From: Symbiodinium natans
Taxonomy: Eukaryota > Sar > Dinophyceae > Suessiales > Symbiodiniaceae
Assembly (NCBI GenBank): GCA_905221605.1
Contig: CAJNDS010000441.1
Location: 1-62,000 of the forward strand
DNA length: 62,000 nt
Direction of reading: 5' to 3'
Below are positions 1 to 11,285 of the stretch, one piece after another. The notes under the pieces were generated by a model. That model worked only from the letters and a program-made list of their open reading frames with translations, made no database searches and was not told the origin of the DNA. The position numbers and the translations under genes are program-made. The stretch's first letter is position 1. Each line of letters starts with the position of its first letter.

Positions 1-868
1 AAGACTCTGCGCATGCTTCGTGGTGGCCTTGTCAGCAGAACAGCTAGATAACCAATGCACAACCCAAGTGACACATACAAAAGGTTTGCCGCAGCAAGCC
101 ATGCCAGCTTGGGAAGGGCCGCTAGCCGCTATGGACATCGTCGGCAAAATGCGAGTGAAAAGCAAACATGGCAAAAGGAGCTTGACAAAGGCTTCTGACA
201 CACCCTTTCGCATCTCCTTGTGGAAGACGCCAGCCTTCTCTAAGTAGGCACCGCCCGCACAGATAAGAACGATCTTGGATACTGCCTTCAGGCTTACCAC
301 CAGGGCGGTTGTCAGCTGGCGAAGGCAAACTGCGGCAAGGACGTAGCACGACAAAAGGCCAAGAAACTTGTGCTCGAATAGGAACTACTACGTGCTACCA
401 GCCTAAACCCTTGGCAGCGGCACCCAGTAGCAAGTGGGCACGAAGATCTGAATAGTCAGGGCTTTGAGAATCACTTTTTCTATCCATCTGGGTGACGGCC
501 TGCAGAGTGCTGGAGCATTCGGTTCAGTTAGGAATTTGGGAGTGCATCCAGAATGGCGATCCCCTTGTCAAAGGATGCACCGTTCACACTTGGATGCCTT
601 GCTGGGCTTGGCTGGCATCTCTTTTTTTGCAAACCCCACGCTTTTCTGGACATATTCAGGACGAGTGTGTATGCGAAGACAAAAGCCGAAGCAACTACCT
701 GCCAAAACCTTGCCAATGCGCTTCGACTCGGCCTGTTTGCATCTGAGACATTGGTCCCATTGCGACATTCCAGATCCAGTGAGCAAGACCCAATATCCCA
801 AACCCCTAGGCTTCGCATTGACTAGTGACTACTGACTACCGGGAAGTAAGAGTTCGGGCAACAGTTGC
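1..868. other. no recognised gene
   Basis: I see several overlapping short open frames on both strands (for example 464-835 plus) but none has convincing splice signals, a recognisable motif or protein-like composition. The base composition is mixed and there is no obvious repeat. It is best treated as intergenic or intronic DNA. Confidence 0.5.
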
Positions 869-1118
869 ATGAGTCGTAGCACTGCCCCTGCCATCATCAC
901 CATTGCTATCTCTGCCGATCACATTTCCACCACCGGCACCGGCACCGGCACCACCAGTACTACCAGTACCAGCCGCACCCGCTGCCGCCGCCGCCGCAGT
1001 AGCAGTAGCCCTGCCACTGCCGCCGCCGCCCACATCCACACTAGCCACTCTGTCTACCGGTATCGCCATGATGTCCATCATCATCATCATCATCATCATC
1101 ATCGACGTCATCATACCT
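869..1118. repeat. compound microsatellite (GGCACC, GCC/CAG, then ATC units)
   Basis: An imperfect run of GGCACC and CCACCAGTA-like units at about 925-970 passes into GCC/GCA triplets at about 975-1030 and ends in an (ATC)n run at 1077-1103. The open frames across it on both strands (Ser/Thr/Arg-rich, poly-Ile, poly-Met) are products of the repeat. Confidence 0.85.
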
Positions 1119-1329
1119 TAAACTCTAAATCTAAGAAGAATCTACATTCACGAAAACGCCACGAACATTATAGAACACCTATAGTAACAGTAGCCGTTAC
1201 AGTTGTTCAAAGCGCTGTGGTGGTACACACAAGGGGGAACCCACGGTTGGGCAGAGAGCTGGCCAATAAACCGCGTCGAAATAAAGGGAGCCAAAGCCGC
1301 TGGCCATGGCCGATCGACAATTTAGATGG

Positions 1330-1560
1330 GTTACTGGTTTCAGAGTTTCTAGGCTTGCAGATTTTAGGTTTTCTGGGTGTTGGGGGTTTAGGGTTTCTGC
1401 GCTTGGGAGTTTAGGGTTTCTGGGTTTGGGGGTTTCGACTCTCACACTAGTGCACGCAGGGTTTCTGGGTTCAGGGTTCCTGGGTTCAGGGGCAATAGTT
1501 AGAGTTTCTGGTTTCAGGGCGGTTTGGGGTTTCTGGGTTCGGGGTTTACGTGTGAGTGAT
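1330..1560 (+). repeat. degenerate telomere-like repeat (GGGTTTCTGGGTT units)
   Basis: Imperfect units such as GGGTTTAGGGTTTCTGGG and GGGTTCAGGGTTCCTGGG repeat across about 230 bp. They resemble decayed TTTAGGG telomere repeats, the plant and dinoflagellate type. They create an open frame at 1306-1623 that I do not take as a gene. Confidence 0.7.
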
Positions 1561-3790
1561 TGTGGGTGTGTCTTTGTCTCTGCTGCCGCTACTCTGCTGC
1601 TTCTTCTGACGACCGCAGTTTGAAGCCAAAATGCCTGAGCCACGCAAGGCGCATTCACATGTCTGAAAACCTGGCCCCCCTCTGCAGGGCATTGGGGTGG
1701 TCTGCAAGGCATTATACTGCCTTGCAAGGCATTCTTTCGGAGGGGTGATATCACGAGGATGACAACCATGACATCCTATGACCCTACACGGAACTTGCGA
1801 TGTGCGGTGGTCGATCTCGTGGTCCGGGGAGTGGACGGACGGAAGGATTCGATGCTCCGATCTGCTTGGGAGCATAGTCAACATTAGCCAACAATAAAGC
1901 CTGAATACCCAGACTTGGGTTTTCAGGGCTCCTATATGAATAAACATGTTGGCGAGCCCTGAGGAGCCACGTACAACGTTACGACCAGTAGTGATTCAGG
2001 TCCCTGCACTACGAGTCCATCTGTCCCCATGTCAAGAGGTGCTCCCGAGAGACGTTTTTCGACGTCGGTGTCGTACTGGCTGTGAGAGATTGAGTCTCGG
2101 GCTCCAAAGCCCAGCTTGAGGAACCAGGGTTTTAAGATGCGTTAAGTAATATGGTTTAATTTTGCCTAATGTTTGTTTTGCAGCGCTAGGGCCTAGGCTT
2201 CAGGCTGGATTCAGGATCTCCGGAACCCTTTGAAGCGAACGCCTGGGCTCGAAGTCTGGGCTCCCTGAACCTCCAGGGTGAGACATCAACGACAGCAGGG
2301 GCATATGTAGAAATGCGCAACCGTCGAAACTTCCAGGATCAGCAAGAGCAGCAACATTGTCGCCCGAGCCTGGGCTTCGGCAAACAGCGGCGTTTTTTCA
2401 GTTTTTTGTCTTGCCGACCTTCTTGCCTTGTCGCCTCGTTGACCCCTGAGCTACTAAGTTGGACTCTGAACCCATGTTGAAACCTCTCAGATCCCCTAAG
2501 CTACCGGTGCCCTTTTCCTATGCATCAACTCTAATCCTAAACTACAAGGGGCTCAAGACTCCATCTTCTATGTGGCAACGCCCTGGGCCTTCCGCCGCCT
2601 GCGCACTTTCTTGAGACGTCGCACTTGAAAAAGGCAAGATTCTGCCGGACCGTCGGCACTTGGATGAATCACCTGGTCCATCAAACCTCCTGGACGTGGA
2701 ATCTGCACTCATGGGCTGGGCTGCTTTGCAATTTGCTTTTCATTTTGGACTTGGAGCTTTCCTGTTTGCCTCTGCTGTCGCAGCGTAGTGCTCGTCTGAG
2801 CTCATGGGGGCGAGGGGGGGGGTTGCAGATCTGTCTTTGGATATCTTATCTTGCACAACTGGAAGGTAGCCAGAAGCCTAGACGGCCTGACGCTTAAAAC
2901 TGAAGAACGCGAGGTCTGCAGCGAACCCTGGCGTATGAGCTCCTGCCATCATCAGGATCGACCTGGCAGGACAGCCGCTTCAAACAGACCTTTCGTACTT
3001 CGACACGCGATTCACCAAGCCGACTCTCGATGCCGAGGGGCAATGACACTGCGGTCAATACCACAAGGCGAACCAACTCCCGCAGCGGAGATGTCGGGGT
3101 GTAGCAGATGAAGTAGCCAACCTAAGTCTTGCACTTCACGGATGCTCCAGCATGCTCCAGCTAAACGTTGGGGCGCTTTGGTACATTCGCACTACAAGTA
3201 CGAGAATTGAACAGCAAGTCTCGAAGGTGTGTGCGAGCCTTAAAATCCCTCCGTCAAAACGTGGTAGCGAATGCAGATCCCTGTAGTCCTATCAGCAAGA
3301 ATGCCTCATGTCGTCGTCGCAGCACTACATGTCGTGTGGCAGCTCGCGCTGGAGATCATGTTGGGGGCGAATCTGAACAGCAGGTCGTGTAGGAAAGGCG
3401 TAGCGCACATAGACATACGACAAATGCATTTGTCAACCTTCGGGATAATTGCACGAACCTTTCAAAATTCTGTGTTACAGTACGGTCTTCGGCGACAGAG
3501 GCTTCACTCCTTCAATTTTTCACTAAGATTCTAAGGATCCAAGTCACTCCTCTCACACTCTAAACCCACCCTTGGCGTTTGTCAGCTTCTGCTGAGCATC
3601 GATGGCCAGGCTCACCAGCGAGGCCAGGCTTTCGACAACCACCTGAGTCGGTCAGCCGGGTGGGGCCGGGTAGGGCCGCGTGGGGTGGAGGTTGAAAAGG
3701 ATCGACCTGAGGTGCAGGGTTAGCTAGCCAGTGAAATTCCAGTCGATGGAGCATATGGGTGGGGACAGGCTTGCGATGCGGTCCCTGTAT
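1561..3790. other. no recognised gene
   Basis: More than 2 kb of mixed-composition DNA without a recognisable exon. Open frames are short and overlap on both strands. A G-run occurs near 2813-2822. Nothing here has domain-like content. Confidence 0.45.
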
Positions 3791-3795
3791 GAAGA

Positions 3796-4056
3796 CTATC
3801 GAACTCCTTCCGCAAGTTGATCAGCTTTAGATATGGTTCGCTTATGTTCGCTTGCATGCGCCTCCAGGGCAGTCTCCAGGGCGAGCATGATTTCGGCTTC
3901 CTTTGGCACCAGGGCATTCCAGAACGAGGCAGCAAATTTGTTTTTGTGCTCAGGCTCCGGACTTCCGGCTTCCAAATAATGTACATACTCAAACCGTTGC
4001 GATGATAGCTTTTGTCGTCGCTCCGCACTACACGCTACGAAAGGCTTAGAAGACAT
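3796..4056 (-). CDS. putative coding exon or small ORF, unknown function
   Basis: An 86-codon frame opens with ATG at 4056. It encodes a plausible soluble helical segment: a Lys/Arg/Gln-rich start, then a stretch ending KEAEIMLALETALEAHASEH that is Ala/Glu/Leu-rich and could form an amphipathic helix or coiled coil. I do not recognise a family. The composition is more protein-like than the overlapping frames. It lies on the strand used by all other recognised exons and may be a downstream exon of the split gene at 5.2-5.9 kb. No clear donor or acceptor was assigned, so it could be chance or a retroposed fragment. Confidence 0.35.
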   Translation of the reverse strand: MSSKPFVACSAERRQKLSSQRFEYVHYLEAGSPEPEHKNKFAASFWNALVPKEAEIMLALETALEAHASEHKRTISKADQLAEGVR

Positions 4057-4129
4057 CGCGCATCAAGCTAAGCAGCATGAATGCGCAGCGCTTCAGACAA
4101 GCCCACAACTGTTTTAAACAACACCGAAA

Positions 4130-4200
4130 CCATTGGCCCGAGGTGTACTTAGGGCTCGCTTAGGGTTTAGGGGCTTGGGCTCTAAGGTTCAAGAGCTCTG
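4130..4200 (+). repeat. short degenerate telomere-like patch
   Basis: The segment carries TTAGGGCTCGCTTAGGGTTT and related units, a small decayed TTTAGGG-type island. Confidence 0.5.
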
Positions 4201-5210
4201 GCGTTTGTGCTTTAGGTTTTTACCGATTCTGTTTCATGTTCAATGCGCTCCCAGCTCGCCTGCAAAGTCGGCATGGCAGAGCAAAGACTATCCAGAATCC
4301 TGGAAAAGGCAACGAGGTAGAGAATGAGCGCGTACCTGTTTCAGAAAGCCCAGAAGCCAGAAAGTCGACTGACAACTAGGTTGCATGAAACCAGAGCAGT
4401 CCTCTCTGGCCAGTGTCAAGCTAGACTCATTGCACGTGCCTTGAATACTGTACAAGTTGAGTCGAAGCGAAGTTGCTTGCTGAGTGCGAATCCGAAAAGC
4501 AAGCCCTCGGCTGTCTTGCCAGCCAATCCGCTCGAGGCAAGGCTCGATTGGCATGAAGTTGCACCCAAACTCACCCCTACACAATGGATCGCCTGCGCGG
4601 ACAAACCCACAGGCCAAGTGCAGATCTATGGCTCCAGCACTGTAACGCGATTCTTCTCTATGAAAGCCAGGCCCTGGTTTGGTGGAGCTTTCTCCCAAAA
4701 CTTAAGCCCCAAAATCCTCGTTCCCTGTACTGGGTTGCGATTTTAAGCCCCGGAGAAGCCTTCAAGGATTCGAACAAGACAACCCTCATTGCAAGGCCCT
4801 GGAAAAGGTAACCCCGACAAAGGTCGTAATACGCAACCCGAGATCCCAAGAAGTCTTAGAACTCAGATATGGGAGTATTAATATTCAGACCTCTATCGTC
4901 TGCAACTTTCTGCCTCGGAACCTCCTTACATCTGGATGGTGCAGAAATCCGCAAACTCTTGGTCGTCAAATTCTCGCTCTGGGTTCCCTTCTGTCCTGAT
5001 CGCTGCCATCCCGCCAAAACAGTCCTAGTTTAACTCTGCCACCCATCAGGAGATGCCTCCATGGTATCAGCGTCGGTGAGATCGCCCGACGCATGGCCCG
5101 GGGCACGACCACCCGGGCGTGCAGCTCCACGCATTCACAGGACTCGGAGGAATGGGTCAAAAACATCATGTCTTCTTGCCTCATAAGAAACTTCTAATTA
5201 AAACTGTTTT
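4201..5210. other. no recognised gene; weak ORFs only
   Basis: Open frames of 136-140 codons run on both strands at 4288-4746, with no motif or splice evidence. A 40-residue plus-strand frame near 5060-5140 contains SVGEIARRMARG, which loosely resembles a helix-turn-helix recognition segment of a transposase. It overlaps an equally open minus-strand frame, so I do not call it. Confidence 0.4.
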
Positions 5211-5918
5211 TGCTTCTTGCGCTTTCTTGCGAGAGAAGGCTTTGGCTTGTAGGATCTCTATGATGATCAACTGCACAGAAGACTTGGGGGCCCGGCTTCC
5301 TGAAGTGTCGCTGAAGGTCCCAACGCGCCACGGGCGATCTGAAAACAGGCCTCCAGCACAAGACATACCTTCGTTAGCCAAGGGGTTCAAAGGGTCTGGA
5401 CCAAGACACTCTAAAGCCTGAGGGTGTAAACAGATACCAAAGCTAGAGTACTCGGCATGTGCGATGCCTCGCGGATCATCTCCCGGTCTTTTGGATGGAG
5501 GCACTGGGCAGTGTCAAAGCTGAAGGTATTGAGCTGCTTCTCCTGAGAAAGGACATAGAAGGACCCTGTATCAGAAGGTCCCCGAAATAAGGGAACCCCC
5601 GAATGTGAGGCCGGTTTTCTCACGAACCTGTCTCTAGCCTGCATGCAACAGAATCCGACTTCCGGTTCCAGCAGCAACCCTTTCACCTAACCAAAAGAAG
5701 GCCTGAACAAACTCGGACGTTTCAGAAAATCAAGGACCCTAGCACACATAGCACACAAACCTAAATCGTAGGACCAATATTAAAGGAAGACCCCACCCCA
5801 CTTGTACGCAACCCGTATTTGCAAGCCCATCGCGGCTCCAGCTGGACGAAGGCCCTCCCCCAACAGCGCAGCACAGCTGTGGTTCCGAAGACGGTTGCTA
5901 CAACCAGAATGGAAGGAC
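5200..5918 (-). CDS. multi-exon gene fragment, unknown function, one membrane segment
   Basis: Exon-like blocks on the minus strand, read in order. First, 5813-5918 after a CTGCAG acceptor, with a hydrophobic start SILVVATVFGTTAVL and a Trp/Arg-rich continuation. Second, about 5641-5686 after TTGGTTAG, encoding KGLLLEPEVGFC. Third, 5438-5565 after GATACAG, encoding SFYVLSQEKQLNTF and then KDREMIREASH, and ending at a GTATCT donor. Fourth, about 5215-5341 after TTTTCAG, encoding WRVGTFSDTSGSRAPK followed by VQLIIIEILQAKAF. Each block has protein-like composition and a pyrimidine-rich AG acceptor. I could not make all exon phases agree, so blocks may be missing. No family was recognised. The first block suggests one membrane helix. 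Confidence 0.45.
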
Positions 5919-5924
5919 CTGCAG

Positions 5925-6295
5925 GGTTGAGTATGGGTTGAGTCTGAGAGCTTGAGGATCTCGAGGGTTTGAGGTTCAGGCGTTGAGGCGTCAGGGGTTG
6001 GGGATTCATGTGTTCAGGCAGTTTAGGGAATTGGGTCTTCGGAACCATGGGGCTTCATGGGCTCAACCACAAGCAACACAGGCAGTTCCAATTGCAGTAG
6101 GACTGCGAATTATCGAAGAGAGCAGATAGCAGTTGTCCAAAAAGGGAAACGGTTCCTGTGCATTGTGAGTGGGTGGAGTTGCGCGTCGGACATCTGCTAC
6201 GGTGATAGTTGCATGTGTTACGGGGGGAGCAAAGTGAGTAAGAGTTAAGTAGATTGCTTCCGTGCACAACCTGTCATGCACTAATTACATGCATT
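5925..6295. other. no recognised gene; degenerate GGGTTGAGG-type repeats at the start
   Basis: At 5925-6040 the sequence is a decayed repeat of GGGTTTGAGG, GGCGTTGAGG and GGGGTTGGGG units. The rest shows only short overlapping frames. Confidence 0.5.
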
Positions 6296-6299
6296 GACA

Positions 6300-6536
6300 T
6301 TAAATATAGACGCGTACCAGTATATGCCCCGAGCACGGCCAGCATTTCCCTAACTTGTCCCTGGTGGCTCCGGCTGAGGCGAGGGCCGCGTCTTGCGACC
6401 AGGTGGTCGTAAATCGTTCCTCCTTTCGTGCGAGGCAGAGTATCGCATTCACAACTTCCAGGTATGGTTGGCTCTGCGCGGGCAGTTCCACACAAAGCCC
6501 CAAGACAACCACCAAACCCTCGCCTACTGCTGTCAA
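6300..6536 (-). CDS. putative coding exon, unknown function
   Basis: A 78-codon minus-strand frame carries a hydrophobic start (GLVVVLGLCVELPAQSQPYL) followed by ILCLARKEERFTTTWSQD. The composition is protein-like and the strand matches the gene just downstream at 5.2-5.9 kb, of which it may be an earlier exon. There is no recognised domain, and the boundaries are those of the open frame, not of mapped splice sites. Confidence 0.3.
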   Translation of the reverse strand: MTAVGEGLVVVLGLCVELPAQSQPYLEVVNAILCLARKEERFTTTWSQDAALASAGATRDKLGKCWPCSGHILVRVYI

Positions 6537-6691
6537 GCCCTTTAAGCACTTTCGACTGGGAGAGCCTGTTGACCCAGCATCTCAGAAGCAGAATTGTCCC
6601 ATAGCTCCTGAGACTCCTTCCATGGTCTTCGCCCAGACCATCAGCCCCATCAAGCATGCGACCTTCTCAAGGATCCAAGGCGGTACATACA

Positions 6692-6723
6692 TCATCATCA
6701 TCATCAGCATCATCAGAATCATC

Positions 6724-6755
<32 letters not shown>

Positions 6756-6762
6756 CATACAT
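6692..6762. repeat. (ATC)n microsatellite
   Basis: An almost pure run of ATC/CAT triplets. It produces poly-Ile and poly-Met open frames that are not genes. Confidence 0.9.
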
Positions 6763-6954
6763 CTGCCACAATCGCAACTCCCAATCTTGAAAGCCTCGTT
6801 TGTACTTGGCAGGCACTTGGGATCCTTAAGGCTGGGGCTTCTGACAGGCAGGATTTGGGCTTCCACGTCACTGCCATCACTCCATCTCTTTCTCCCCTGC
6901 ATGTAAACACCGCAGGGTCAACTGTAGGGCCGAACAGGGTTTCTGGAAGCCTTG

Positions 6955-7045
6955 TCTTCGGGGGATTGCAGAAACCCTAAAGCCCTATCTCTAAACCCTA
7001 AAACCCCAGCGGCCCCATGCCCTAAACCCTATAGCTCTTAAGGCT
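6955..7045 (-). repeat. degenerate telomere-like repeat (CCCTAAA type)
   Basis: Contains AAACCCTAAAGCCCTA, TCTAAACCCTAAAACCCC and CCCTAAACCCTATAG, decayed copies of the CCCTAAA telomere unit in inverted orientation to those at 20.4 kb. Confidence 0.65.
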
Positions 7046-7329
7046 GTCAGTCCAGGCACGATCGTCGCCAAGCGAAGTGGCTGCACAATGACTGCGGCAT
7101 CTGGCTTCAATGCCATGAACCTGAGATGTCAAATAAGGGGGTTTATGCTGTCAGTACCAAATCATTAAGACCACTGCCGTCACTGCAGTAGTAGGGTCCA
7201 AGGGTTTAACCAGAATCCAACGGTGCTGGTCCGACTGGTTCGGTGATTCGACGTGCCTGCTCTGCGAAACTTCGACAGGGCTCTACTACCAAAGCGCAAA
7301 TACTAAACCGCCTGTTGTAAACAGTTCCT

Positions 7330-8744
7330 GTCCGGGCGACGCTGTGAGTTCGAAGACTGTCCAAATCTTGTCCTGGCCAGGCGGAGTGGAGCAAAAAACG
7401 CACGAAACCCTTGACTGCGGCGGTGGACTCGTGCGCCCTGCAAGGCGAAGCGGAAAGGAACCCTCTGCGCAACATTGTGCAAGAAGAGCGGCAACCGCAC
7501 CCTCCGACTTGTGACTCCACATTTAAAATCTTCAGGCTCCAGGTAGACATCGGAGAGCAGGACCAGCAAGGCTTCCGACTGCCGCAGGTATGCCGTGATA
7601 TTCCGGATGCCCTCCTGCGAAAGGCCAAGCGGGCCGCGAAGCCGCAAGCGCTCCGAGAAGATCTGTGCATTCTTTGTTGAAGTCCGTCCTGCTTCGCGAC
7701 GGTGTCGCTCTGGTTGATACATACCTTGTCGAAGAAGACCCTGAGCCTGCGACACTGTAGACGAGCATCCATCTCATGCCACAGGAGGAGGACCTTCAGG
7801 GCTGAGTGTCTTTCATGGCTTTTGCTACTCCAAGCCTTACAGCGAAACAGCGAAGCGCCGAAGAATAAGACGGGCGGCAATCCAGAACGTGGCCGCTCCG
7901 ACCAGGGTGCACCAAACACACACATTTTCGGCCCTGCTTGTTGTGACTCGGGGAACCACGCCAGCCAGAACCAAACTGAACATTGCCTCGTCGGGGCAGC
8001 TCATGGAATGAAAGGCACCCGCACAGTGGGGTAAAACATGGGTAAGTCTATCCCTCTCCCCCTTTCCCTCCCCTCTCCCTCCCCCCTCTCCCTCTCCATT
8101 CTCGCTCTCCCTCCTGCTTGCTTGCTTGCAGAGCGTGTGACTCCCACTGAAAGAGCCACCCCACACCCTCCTCTCCCCCTCCTCTCTCCTCTCTCCTCTC
8201 CCCTCTCCCCTCTCCCCTCTCCCCTCTCCCCCTCTCCCCTCTCCCCTCTCCCCTCTCCCCTCTCCCCCCTCCCCCCTCCCCCCTCCCCGAATTACTGCAG
8301 CTGAACAGGTTGCAGTCAATCCTTAAATAGCTTGCGAAGAAAAAGAACAAGGCAATTGCTGTCGCAAGCTTAGCCACCAGTTGCGAACACACGCTGGTGA
8401 CGATGGCAGCGGGGCCGTTGAAGTACAGTGCCTGAGGATACACTTTGGTTGAAGCCTCTCTAGTATTGGATGCCGAGAAATCGGAACGGGATTGCCATGA
8501 CCTGTACCCCAAATTCACAAACCTCTTGCACCGGCTTGCTTCCGGTATGCGGCACTTGGCTTGTCTCAAGCAAACTGCACGACATGCTTTGTGGGTTGTA
8601 GTCTTTGCACTTGGAGTGTGGAGGCTGAGAATAGGCTGAAACCATCGTCCGTATTGATATCAATTGCGGCAGGTGCTGCCAACGCCAAAAACTTCTCAAC
8701 TCGTCGCGTTGACCAGTTGTGGCTGATGAAGTATGTCAGGCTGC
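7330..8744 (-). CDS. TIR-like membrane protein, multi-exon, partial
   Basis: Six exons were read on the minus strand. Exon A (8680-8744) encodes LTYFISHNWSTRRVEKFLAL, with a Phe-Ile-Ser-His-x-Trp motif like TIR box 1. Exon B (about 8310-8431) encodes ALYFNGPAAIVTSV and then a hydrophobic helix (LATAIALFFFF). Exon C (about 7862-8005) encodes a second hydrophobic segment, CTLVGAATFWIAARLIL. Exon D (7689-7740) encodes VFFDKVCINQSDTVAKQ. Exon E (about 7537-7614) encodes EGIRNITAYLRQSEALLVLL and SDVYLE. Exon F (about 7330-7372) encodes KIWTVFELTAS, like the W-C/V-x-x-E-L end of TIR domains. Exons A-B and D-E join in frame using GC and GA donors with repeated boundary bases. The order of SH-x-W, membrane helices, DK-x-CI-x-Q and LW-x-V-x-EL matches, from memory, a large dinoflagellate protein family. 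NADase or signalling activity is not shown. The N-terminus and C-terminus were not found. Confidence 0.7.
8044..8287. repeat. (CCCTCT)n polypyrimidine tract inside an intron
   Basis: A 240-bp run of CCCTCTCC and CCCTCTC units, interrupted at about 8098-8160. It lies between exons B and C of the TIR-like gene. On the minus strand it is a long GA-rich tract. Confidence 0.9.
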
Positions 8745-8799
8745 CTGAGCTCGGGGGCACTTCAAGTCTAAATGTGAGAAGACCATGTACTTTGGACTG

Positions 8800-9230
8800 A
8801 GTCTGTGAGCCAACCGTCGGTTCAGTGCTTGCAGCCTTCAAGAGACCCCAATCTTTCAAGCCCCGCACTCGAGTTTCAGCCCCCCGAGGCTCTCCTCTTG
8901 TCTCGACGGTTGGGTCAAGGAGCTGCCGCAGCCTCCTGCCGAGAGCCTTTGTGCATACCCGTGATCCGTGCGGCCGTCCTGCAACGGCGAAAGAAGCACG
9001 CCGAAGTTCCTGCAAGATGCTGGCTTCGGAGATTCGTCATTTTGCAGACTACGCTCGTGAAGCATGTCGGACACAAGATCCACACCGTGGCTTCGTGTTC
9101 TTTTCATGTCGCATTGGGTCGACGCTGTGCTACCTTCCAAGACACGTCGAAGACTCTTTTACGCGCTGTGGGAAACCAATCCGCTTGCTACCCAGAATAA
9201 GGAAGAAGCTCTTTCCATGAACGTGTGCAT
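8800..9230. other. no recognised gene; open frames upstream of the TIR-like gene
   Basis: Frames of 131 codons run on the plus strand and 94-149 on the minus strand. None has a recognisable motif. Missing 5' exons of the TIR-like gene could lie here but I could not identify one. Confidence 0.35.
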
Positions 9231-9639
9231 ATCTGCATATTTACATATACACACATACATACACACAAAAGTAATTATATACATTATATATATATATATA
9301 TATATGCTACCCCCCCCCCCCAGCGACCTACCCTTTTTAGGCCTTTTTAGGCCTCTTAACAAAAAACAACAAAGAAGGCCCAAAAGTCGCGTAGTCAATC
9401 ACCGGGTAATGAAGGACAGTTACTGGGACACCCACCTCACAGACCCCGATAAGCCAGCATTGGAAGAATCTACATTTTGAATCTGAAGTGGACAATGCTG
9501 TTTTTAGATGTTTAGATCAGTGTTTTTCTATGCAAATTGTGCGTTTCAAGGGCAATTAATGTTTTGTTGAGCAACTAATTTATTTATACAATTGTGTTTG
9601 TACGACGCAAAGTATTAATCAAATAGTGAAACATTTTTC

Positions 9640-10350
9640 TTGGTTCTATGCAAATTTAGCTACTAGAGTAATTATTAAGCAAAGAGCCCAATTTGACTCA
9701 AGTGAATACTATTTAAAGGAGCATACTCAACCAAGATACGAAATAAACACCATTCTCAACCAAAAATGGCAAAGTGTGCGTTTAAAGTGCAAATACTGTA
9801 TTTATACAATTGTGTTTGTACTAGGCAAAGTATGCTCTCTGAAAAGTCCACTGAAATACCTTATGTTTACATATTCATGAATCGTTTCCATTTTTGAAAT
9901 AGTCATTTTATGCGAATTTAGCTACTAGAGTAATTATTAAGCAAATAGCCCAATTTGACTCAAATGAATACCATTTAAAGGACCATACTCAACCAAAATA
10001 CGAAAGAAGCACCATATTCAACCAAAATATGGCAAAGTGTGGTTTAAATGGCAAATAGCGCTTTGTTGAGCAACTAATGCATTGAAACAGTTGTGTTTAT
10101 ACCAGGCAAAGTATTGTTGAAGTACTATCTGCAAAGTCAAATGAAACACCTTATGTTTACATAAATGAGTGATGAAGCATCAGTCTACAGAAATTTATTG
10201 AACATTCATGAAACAATTTTTTTGAAGTATTCATTCGATGCGAATTTAACTACTAGAGGAATTCTTAAGCAAATAACCCAATTTGACTCAAGTGAATACT
10301 ATTTAAAGGACCATACTCAACCAAATACGAAATAAACACTTGTGGAAATG
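9640..10350 (+). repeat. three imperfect direct repeats, about 90-bp core
   Basis: A core beginning GCTACTAGAGTAATTATTAA and running through a CCCAATTTGACTCAA block to CCATACTCAACCAA recurs at about 9658, 9918 and 10248. Intervening segments share GTTTTGTTGAGCAACTAAT and ACAATTGTGTTTGTAC. The spacing is about 260 and 330 bp. The AT-rich repeats lie in the left half of the inverted-repeat element. Confidence 0.8.
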
Positions 10351-10359
10351 GAAACGGTT

Positions 10360-10620
10360 CTACCTACATAACAATGAGACAAAGATTGCTGAAGTATTCA
10401 CTAATGACCACTTATATACTATGTCTGAAAAGCACAATTTGCATGAGCAAGCTTAAAAATGCACAATAATGGAAATAGAAGCGGTTCTACTTACATAACG
10501 ATGAAACAAAGATGTCTGAAGTATTCAATAAAGACCACATATATACGATGCTTGAAAAACGCAACTTGCACAATCAGGCTTAACAAATGCACAAGAATCC
10601 TAGAAAGTACTTAGTGAAGG
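10360..10620 (+). repeat. two imperfect direct repeats, about 120 bp
   Basis: A GGAAA(C/T)(G/A)GAA(A)CGGTTCTAC block followed by TTACATAACGATGAAACAAAG, a GACCAC(T/A)TATATAC block and AAAACGCAACTTGCA occurs at about 10345 and 10475, with a weaker echo at 10925-11040. It belongs to the same AT-rich element. Confidence 0.65.
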
Positions 10621-11069
10621 CCATACACAAGCAAATTCACAAATACAGAAAAACATCCAAAAGCGCAAGCTTTTCAGGAGAATCTCTGGTAAAGTTTGGA
10701 TTATAGGGTTTTGGGGTATTCCTGGACGAGTAGGAGTCACTTTTTAAAGCAAACAATTCTAAGCAATAAATGCTTTTTCTCAAGACAAGTATTGCAAATG
10801 CTGCTTCTAGATAATTAGTCGCATTTACCAGGCAAATATTATCCATGCGAATTGAGCTACCAGAGCACCAAGTAATGGCTGAATAAGGTCTACTACACTT
10901 GAGTACAACCAAAAGATGCACTAAACACTAGCGGCTCTACTTGCATGATAACGAAACAAATAGTTCTGAAGCACTAGAAAGACCACTTGTATTATACTAT
11001 TTCTGAAAAGCACAATTAGCATAAGCACACTTAAAAATACGTAGTTGTTGCCTCTTGACCGTGAAGGCG

Positions 11070-11285
11070 AACCAAAAAGCCAAAATACCAAAACCAAAAA
11101 AACCAAAAACACCAAAACCAAAAAAACCAAAAAAACCAAAAAAAAAAAAACCAAAAATACCAAAACAACCAATTTTCCGGGACTCTTGGAGAAGCCTCAT
11201 AGGGATTTCCTGAGAGTCCTGGAAAATTGGTTTTTTTGGTATTTTTGGTTTTTTTGGTTTTTTGTTTTTTTTTTGGTTTTCTACT
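11070..11285. repeat. long hairpin with (AAACC)n/(GGTTT)n arms
   Basis: The left arm is a run of AAACCAAAA units ending CCAATTTTCC. The right arm starts GGAAAATTGG and continues as GGTTTTTTTGG units. The loop region (about 11171-11228) holds GGGACTCTTGG and CTGAGAGTCC, themselves partly complementary. The left arm is almost purely A and C and the right almost purely T and G. Similar hairpins occur at 39360-39710 and, more diverged, 47318-47600. Confidence 0.8.

Noticed and set aside
869-1414. 181-codon Thr/Ser/His-rich ORF
   Set aside because: It is a product of the compound microsatellite and the telomere-like repeat that follows.
5040-5180. Helix-turn-helix-like peptide on plus (SVGEIARRMARG)
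   Set aside because: It is a single short match in a frame with stops on both sides, opposed by an equally open minus frame.
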